Origin: Methanobacterium sp. | GTDB lineage: Archaea > Methanobacteriota > Methanobacteria > Methanobacteriales > Methanobacteriaceae | Direction of reading: 5' to 3' | Assembly: GCA_003151535.1 (NCBI GenBank) | Contig: PLXT01000103.1 | Location: 1 to 17,906 of the forward strand | DNA length: 17,906 nucleotides | In this document: in pieces, positions 14,208 through 17,906 of the stretch | Layout: each line of letters opens with the position of its first letter | Position numbering within the stretch: the first letter of the stretch is position 1 | The notes under the pieces: model-generated | Databases searched by the model: none | The model's input: only the letters and a program-made list of their open reading frames with translations | What the model was told of the DNA's origin: nothing | Translations under genes and position numbers: made by a program

Positions 14208-15158
14208 TTAAAAATATATGATGGATATGAAATAACAGTTAATTAAAATTATGGACGTAAATATCCCTGCTAAATTGTATATGCAGTATTTAGTTGCTAA
14301 AGCTTTTTCCTTTGGATTGATAATTAATTCAAAAATCCCTAAACCCAGTGGAATCAAGGTTATGGTTGCCAGGATATTGAAGTTAATAATTTGTGGGAAT
14401 AAATTTGTATAAGGCATTATTAAAAATGATATTGTGGCAAGTAATCCAGAAATTACTACGAGTTTGAATCCGAATCTACGGCCCTTAATAGCGATCCATG
14501 TTTTTTTACCTCCTGCAATATCACCTTCCATATCTGGAATTTCTACGCTCATTGTAAATAAAAATTGTAACAACATTATCGGAATAGCGAATATTAAAAA
14601 TTGGAGATTCAATGTTCCCATGAAAGCAAAGAAACCTAATCCTGGAAATAGAAGTCCAATGGAACTGTTTCCAAATTCCCCAAGACCTCGATAGGACAGT
14701 TTGATTGGTGGTGCTGCATAAAATAATGCGATTAAATTGGCTATTATTACGAATAAGATGAATGTTATTGGATAGGAGAAAATAATTGTGAAAACAATGG
14801 ACACTAATATGGCCAGTGATATCAAAGATATTGCCATGATCTTAGCTAAATTTCTCCACTCAGGATGTTCAATTAGTACACCGCTTCCCCCAGAAATTGG
14901 GGTAGGTGTAACATGATGATCTGCTTTGTAATCAAAATAATCATTGTGGTAATGGACCGCCCATGTAGACAGAAATATGATTAAACAGCCAAGAATAAAT
15001 TTGTTTAAAACAAATTCAGCACCAAATAAAACTGCAAGTAAAGCCCCCATACTGAAATAAAAGAATAAACCAATTGCAAATTGTGGTTTACCTAGTTTAA
15101 TAAATTTTAACAAATTTCTAATGTTATCATTTGATTTAACCGGTTCAATATAAGACAA
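14208..15158 (-). CDS. UbiA-family prenyltransferase (complete motifs)
   Basis: A membrane prenyltransferase of about 316 residues, tandem paralogue of the gene at 13206. Both aspartate motifs are complete: NDYFDYKAD (about residues 72-80 from this start) and PDMEGDIAGGKKTW. The AAPPIKLSYRGLGEFGN loop is also typical. The region around SGGSGVL and the last helices match the neighbour. The frame is open to a TTG at 15218. The TTG at 15158 is chosen because the neighbour starts at the matching place and seven G lie nine bases upstream, but this is the least secure start in the window. The substrate is unknown. Tandem duplication with divergence of one motif suggests different acceptors or a non-catalytic partner. 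Confidence 0.84.
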   Translation of the reverse strand: MSYIEPVKSNDNIRNLLKFIKLGKPQFAIGLFFYFSMGALLAVLFGAEFVLNKFILGCLIIFLSTWAVHYHNDYFDYKADHHVTPTPISGGSGVLIEHPEWRNLAKIMAISLISLAILVSIVFTIIFSYPITFILFVIIANLIALFYAAPPIKLSYRGLGEFGNSSIGLLFPGLGFFAFMGTLNLQFLIFAIPIMLLQFLFTMSVEIPDMEGDIAGGKKTWIAIKGRRFGFKLVVISGLLATISFLIMPYTNLFPQIINFNILATITLIPLGLGIFELIINPKEKALATKYCIYNLAGIFTSIILINCYFISIIYF

Positions 15159-15218
15159 ATTTACTAACCCCCCCAAATACTCAGAATATACAAATTTAAA
15201 CTTGTTAACATCTAACAA

Positions 15219-15985
15219 TCAGTAAATTACATTAAAGGGTTATAACTCTCATTATATGGTAATATGAATTACTATATTGCTCTTTTAAATGTTTTAAAAT
15301 ATCAAAGATAATTTTGAAATGATTATTGTGCCATTTTAAGTTATTTAAGGTTAAATTGTACCCAATTAATTCATTAAATATTAAATCAAGCCTCCTGGCT
15401 TAAAGTATAATCCGGTTTTACTAGGGTGTTGATATAATAAATTATAAGTAAAACTAGTCCAAATGGAATTCCTATTCAATATTAGCTTATTTGGTATGAT
15501 TGTAACCATTTAAATCCTTTAAACTAAATATGGTTATTTTATGTTGTTTAAATAAGATTTGTTTATAAAATTTCCTAGGAATTATATATTATATTGTACC
15601 TTGATGAATTAATAATTTTTTATTGATCAAAAATAAACTTAAACACAATAACATCTTTATATCCATATCGGGGCATATTAAGTTTTTAAAATAGATTAAT
15701 TGAAATTTATAATGTACAAAAATGAAATAAATCATTTATTACTATTTTAATGACATGGATATTAAATATAATATAAATAAGTCAGAATTAGATTTAAATA
15801 TTGTTGAATTAAACTCATCGGAGTCTATATACATTTTTAGTTGAATTTTGTGGTTCATATAAAAGGTAAACTAATGTGGGTTTATTATTTTTCTTAGATC
15901 TTAATCGAATACTTATTATTTAGAAAACTGTTTCCATAACAATAAATGAAATAGTTTACATATATTCAGTAATAGGTTTAAAATT
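15219..15985. other. Gene-poor 767-base region with small hairpins
   Basis: I see no gene here. Short frames exist (for example 29 codons from 15755), but none has a ribosome-binding site. Two possible structures lie close together: AAGCC-TCCT-GGCTT (15388-15401) and GTTTTACT (15415-15422) paired with AGTAAAAC (15447-15454). A TATA-like catataaaag near 15857 could start the transcript of the phosphoribosyltransferase gene with a leader of about 100 bases, and AT-rich elements near 15219-15300 should hold the promoter of the prenyltransferase genes. The region could hide a small RNA, but nothing proves it. Confidence 0.4.
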
Positions 15986-16678
15986 ATGGAAGAAATGGGT
16001 AATGTATTCGAGATTCCGGAGTTAAGAGATGAAACCGGTGTATTCTGGAATAGGGAACATGCTGGTAAGGTTCTTTCAGATATGTTGTTGAGCTTTAAAA
16101 ATTCAGATTCTATTGTATTAGGCATTCCTGCTGGTGGGGTGCCGGTTGCAGCTCCAATTGCATCAAATCTTGGACTCGATTTGGATGTGGCTGTGGTGAG
16201 TAAAATCACATTACCATGGAACACAGAGTCTGGCTATGGCGCAGTTGCCTTTGATGGTACTGTGAAATTAAACAACGAAGTTGTTTCACAAATTGGACTC
16301 ACAAAAGACGAGATCAAAAATGGTATAGAAAAGGCAAATAAAAAGGTTCAAAGACGTTTTAAAGAGTTCAGAGGGATTAAACCATTCCCATATGTCCAAG
16401 ACCGTAATGTAATGTTAGTTGATGATGGAATTGCGTCGGGGTTCACCATGATAGTTGCTATCGATGCACTAAAAAATACTGGTGCAAATAAAATAATCAT
16501 AGCAGTTCCAACAGCACATCTAAAATCATTAGAACTAATTACTCCTATGGTTGATACGGTTTTCTGTGCCAATATACGTGGCGGATGGGGATTTGCTGTT
16601 GCCGATGCCTACAAAAACTGGTGCGATGTGGAGGAAGATGAAGTTATTGGAATTTTAGATGAGTACATGTTGGATTAA
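15986..16678 (+). CDS. COG1926-type phosphoribosyltransferase
   Basis: A 230-residue soluble protein with the type I phosphoribosyltransferase fold. The PRPP-binding motif is VMLVDDGIASGFT (residues 142-154). Near the N-terminus GIPAGGVPVAAPIASNLG (47-64) and DLDVAVVSKI (66-74) form the first strand-loop units, as in the COG1926 family of 'predicted phosphoribosyltransferases'. GYGAVAFDG fills the loop before the motif. Members are found in many archaea and bacteria, and their substrate is not settled; nucleobase salvage or another PRPP-dependent step is possible. The ATG follows AGGT at eight bases. The gene is followed 64 bases on by the DUF362 gene, which appears to have its own promoter. 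Confidence 0.86.
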   Translation: MEEMGNVFEIPELRDETGVFWNREHAGKVLSDMLLSFKNSDSIVLGIPAGGVPVAAPIASNLGLDLDVAVVSKITLPWNTESGYGAVAFDGTVKLNNEVVSQIGLTKDEIKNGIEKANKKVQRRFKEFRGIKPFPYVQDRNVMLVDDGIASGFTMIVAIDALKNTGANKIIIAVPTAHLKSLELITPMVDTVFCANIRGGWGFAVADAYKNWCDVEEDEVIGILDEYMLD

Positions 16679-16688
16679 CAAAAAATTT

Positions 16689-16698
16689 TTTATAAATC
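16689..16698 (+). promoter_or_regulatory. Candidate TATA box of the DUF362 gene
   Basis: Tttataaatc lies in the gap after the phosphoribosyltransferase stop. A start site near 16718-16722 gives a leader of about 20-25 bases to the ATG at 16743. It would exclude the upstream ATG at 16659, which lies inside the phosphoribosyltransferase gene. Confidence 0.42.
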
Positions 16699-16742
16699 AT
16701 AATGCCAAACAGAAAATCTTTAATCAATCCAGAGTTGTCAAA

Positions 16743-17846
16743 ATGACCGGTGAAAAAGTTTTTGTAGAAGGAATAAAACCTAACAATGATAATAGCTTTC
16801 TTAGGGCAGCTATTAAAGACGTATTTCTTAAATCGACAAATAATTTAGAATGGCTCTCAAGGGGGGATGTAGTACTATTAAAACCTGCACTGAATTCAGA
16901 TAATCCTTATCCCTCAACAACACATCCCTTGGCAATCAGTGTAATATTAGATATCCTATCTAATGAAGGTGCAGATGTTTTATTAGGTGACCAATCTGGA
17001 TTGGGACATGTAGTCCAGGATACTATAGGAGTAATTCGCGGACACACCCGTGATAACTTTATTAAATCAGGGATGGGCACTGATGAAGATCAGAATTTTA
17101 TTAGTTTTGAATCTAAAGGATGGAACGAAGGATTTATACATCACCGCTCGGATCATACTCCTTCATGGCCAAATGGATTTTATGTGACTAAATGTGTCGA
17201 AAAAGCCGATCATATTATTAATCTTCCCAGATTAAGTACACATAGTCAAGCGGGTGTTACACTTGGTTTTAAGAATATGGTTGGAATTCTTAGGGATGAT
17301 AGTCGGATGGATTTCCATGCTAATGGTCCCTTCAATAATTTCATAAAAAGAGAGGCACGAGGAAGTACTCTTAAATCAGTTGATGATGGATCAGGAACTT
17401 TTATAGAGAAGATTGTTGAAATAAGCGATTCAATTAAAGAAAAACTTCGGGTAACACTTTTTGTTGCCACAAAGGCACAGGCAACTTTTGGACCAAATCA
17501 AAGTGAAGTTAAATTTGGAAAATTAGAAATTGCCAAGGCTAAAATCGTGAATTTAAACCCAGAAATGGTGTTTGCAAGTACTGATCCTGTTTCAGTTGAA
17601 TCATTTGCATTTGCCTTGATGAAGGATATAAGAAGTAATCTGCCACCTTTATCCAAGATATTTTCAAGTCTGATACTATCGTCCAATGAAATTGTAAACC
17701 AAGTAGATAAGATTCCAGTCAGGGAACAAACCTTTATTCGACACGCAATCGATATTGGATTGGGTAATATGCCGGATCAGATTATCTACAATAATATACC
17801 TACTATAATCCAGGAACGTTTAGAAAGATATCTCAAGGAAACTTAA
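16743..17846 (+). CDS. DUF362 domain protein
   Basis: A 367-residue soluble protein of the DUF362 family. The domain runs from about residue 25 to 300, with GDVVLLKPALNS, the LLGDQSG turn, VEKADHIINLPRLSTHSQAGVTLGFKNMVGIL (the family's most conserved stretch) and FASTDPVSVESFAFAL. Some relatives carry a 4Fe-4S ferredoxin domain; this one has no cysteine cluster. The function is not established. The frame is open to an ATG at 16659 that overlaps the phosphoribosyltransferase gene, but residues 1-28 of that version look unlike the family and a TATA box at 16689 starts transcription after it. The ATG at 16743 is therefore chosen, although its ribosome-binding site is weak. Confidence 0.85.
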   Translation: MTGEKVFVEGIKPNNDNSFLRAAIKDVFLKSTNNLEWLSRGDVVLLKPALNSDNPYPSTTHPLAISVILDILSNEGADVLLGDQSGLGHVVQDTIGVIRGHTRDNFIKSGMGTDEDQNFISFESKGWNEGFIHHRSDHTPSWPNGFYVTKCVEKADHIINLPRLSTHSQAGVTLGFKNMVGILRDDSRMDFHANGPFNNFIKREARGSTLKSVDDGSGTFIEKIVEISDSIKEKLRVTLFVATKAQATFGPNQSEVKFGKLEIAKAKIVNLNPEMVFASTDPVSVESFAFALMKDIRSNLPPLSKIFSSLILSSNEIVNQVDKIPVREQTFIRHAIDIGLGNMPDQIIYNNIPTIIQERLERYLKET

Positions 17847-17906
17847 ACAATTTTAAATCATAAATATTTTGGATAAATAATTTATAGTTAAGTACGAAAA
17901 GTTTTA

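Noticed and set aside
15755..15844. A 29-codon frame in the large gap
   Set aside because: It has no ribosome-binding site and no recognisable product; such frames are expected by chance in AT-rich DNA.
16659..16742. An 84-base upstream extension of the DUF362 gene
   Set aside because: It overlaps the phosphoribosyltransferase gene, encodes family-unlike residues and lies upstream of the likely transcription start.
1..17906. CRISPR arrays, insertion sequences, phage genes or defence islands
   Set aside because: No regularly spaced repeats, transposase, integrase or known defence domain could be seen.

Overview
The window looks like chromosomal DNA of a methanogenic archaeon of the Methanobacteriales, most likely a Methanobacterium-type organism. 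The reasons are an AT-rich composition, a tRNA gene with no encoded CCA, an Alba chromatin protein, archaeal TATA-like promoters, Shine-Dalgarno sequences of the GGAGGTGAT type used with ATG, GTG and TTG starts, and families common in methanogens (EFR1 flavodoxin-ferredoxin, DUF2769, L-cysteine desulfidase, UbiA paralogues, DUF362, COG1926 phosphoribosyltransferase). The genus is an inference from gene content; no ribosomal RNA is present.

Layout. 1-2020: a tRNA-Ser(CGA), a convergent EFR1-type flavodoxin/4Fe-4S protein and a LysE-type exporter. 2067-3925: two paralogous two-gene modules on the minus strand, each a small winged-helix regulator followed by a three-helix membrane protein. Between them lies a plus-strand gene of unknown family that is split by one base. 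4010-5029: a 34-residue single-span membrane protein, a gene-poor gap and a four-helix membrane protein. 5280-8065: a broken L-cysteine desulfidase gene divergent from a nitroreductase / flavin reductase pair. 8088-10539: an unknown helical protein, an ExoD-family membrane protein, Alba and a ten-cysteine DUF2769 protein. 10638-13122: a run of damaged genes (SnoaL-like, Nudix, an alpha/beta-hydrolase tail, a BPL_N-like protein) around an intact rubredoxin and a small membrane protein. 13206-15158: two tandem UbiA-type prenyltransferases. 15159-15985: a gene-poor stretch. 15986-17846: a phosphoribosyltransferase and a DUF362 protein.

How the genes fit together. Most are single genes or pairs with their own signals. 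A redox theme recurs: EFR1 flavodoxin-ferredoxin, nitroreductase, flavin reductase, rubredoxin and DUF362. It fits electron transfer and stress protection in a strict anaerobe, but no single pathway is encoded.

The main oddity is that five reading frames between 2927 and 13122 are each broken by one net base, and one of them also has an in-frame TGA. This is either an unpolished assembly or local gene decay. One of the five breaks lies exactly on a U UUU UUA slippery heptamer in the right phase for -1 frameshifting. The other points worth following are the duplicated regulator/membrane-protein module, the loss of a motif aspartate in one of the two UbiA paralogues, and a 16-bp perfect palindrome upstream of the exporter gene. 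I found no CRISPR array, insertion sequence, phage gene or clear defence system.
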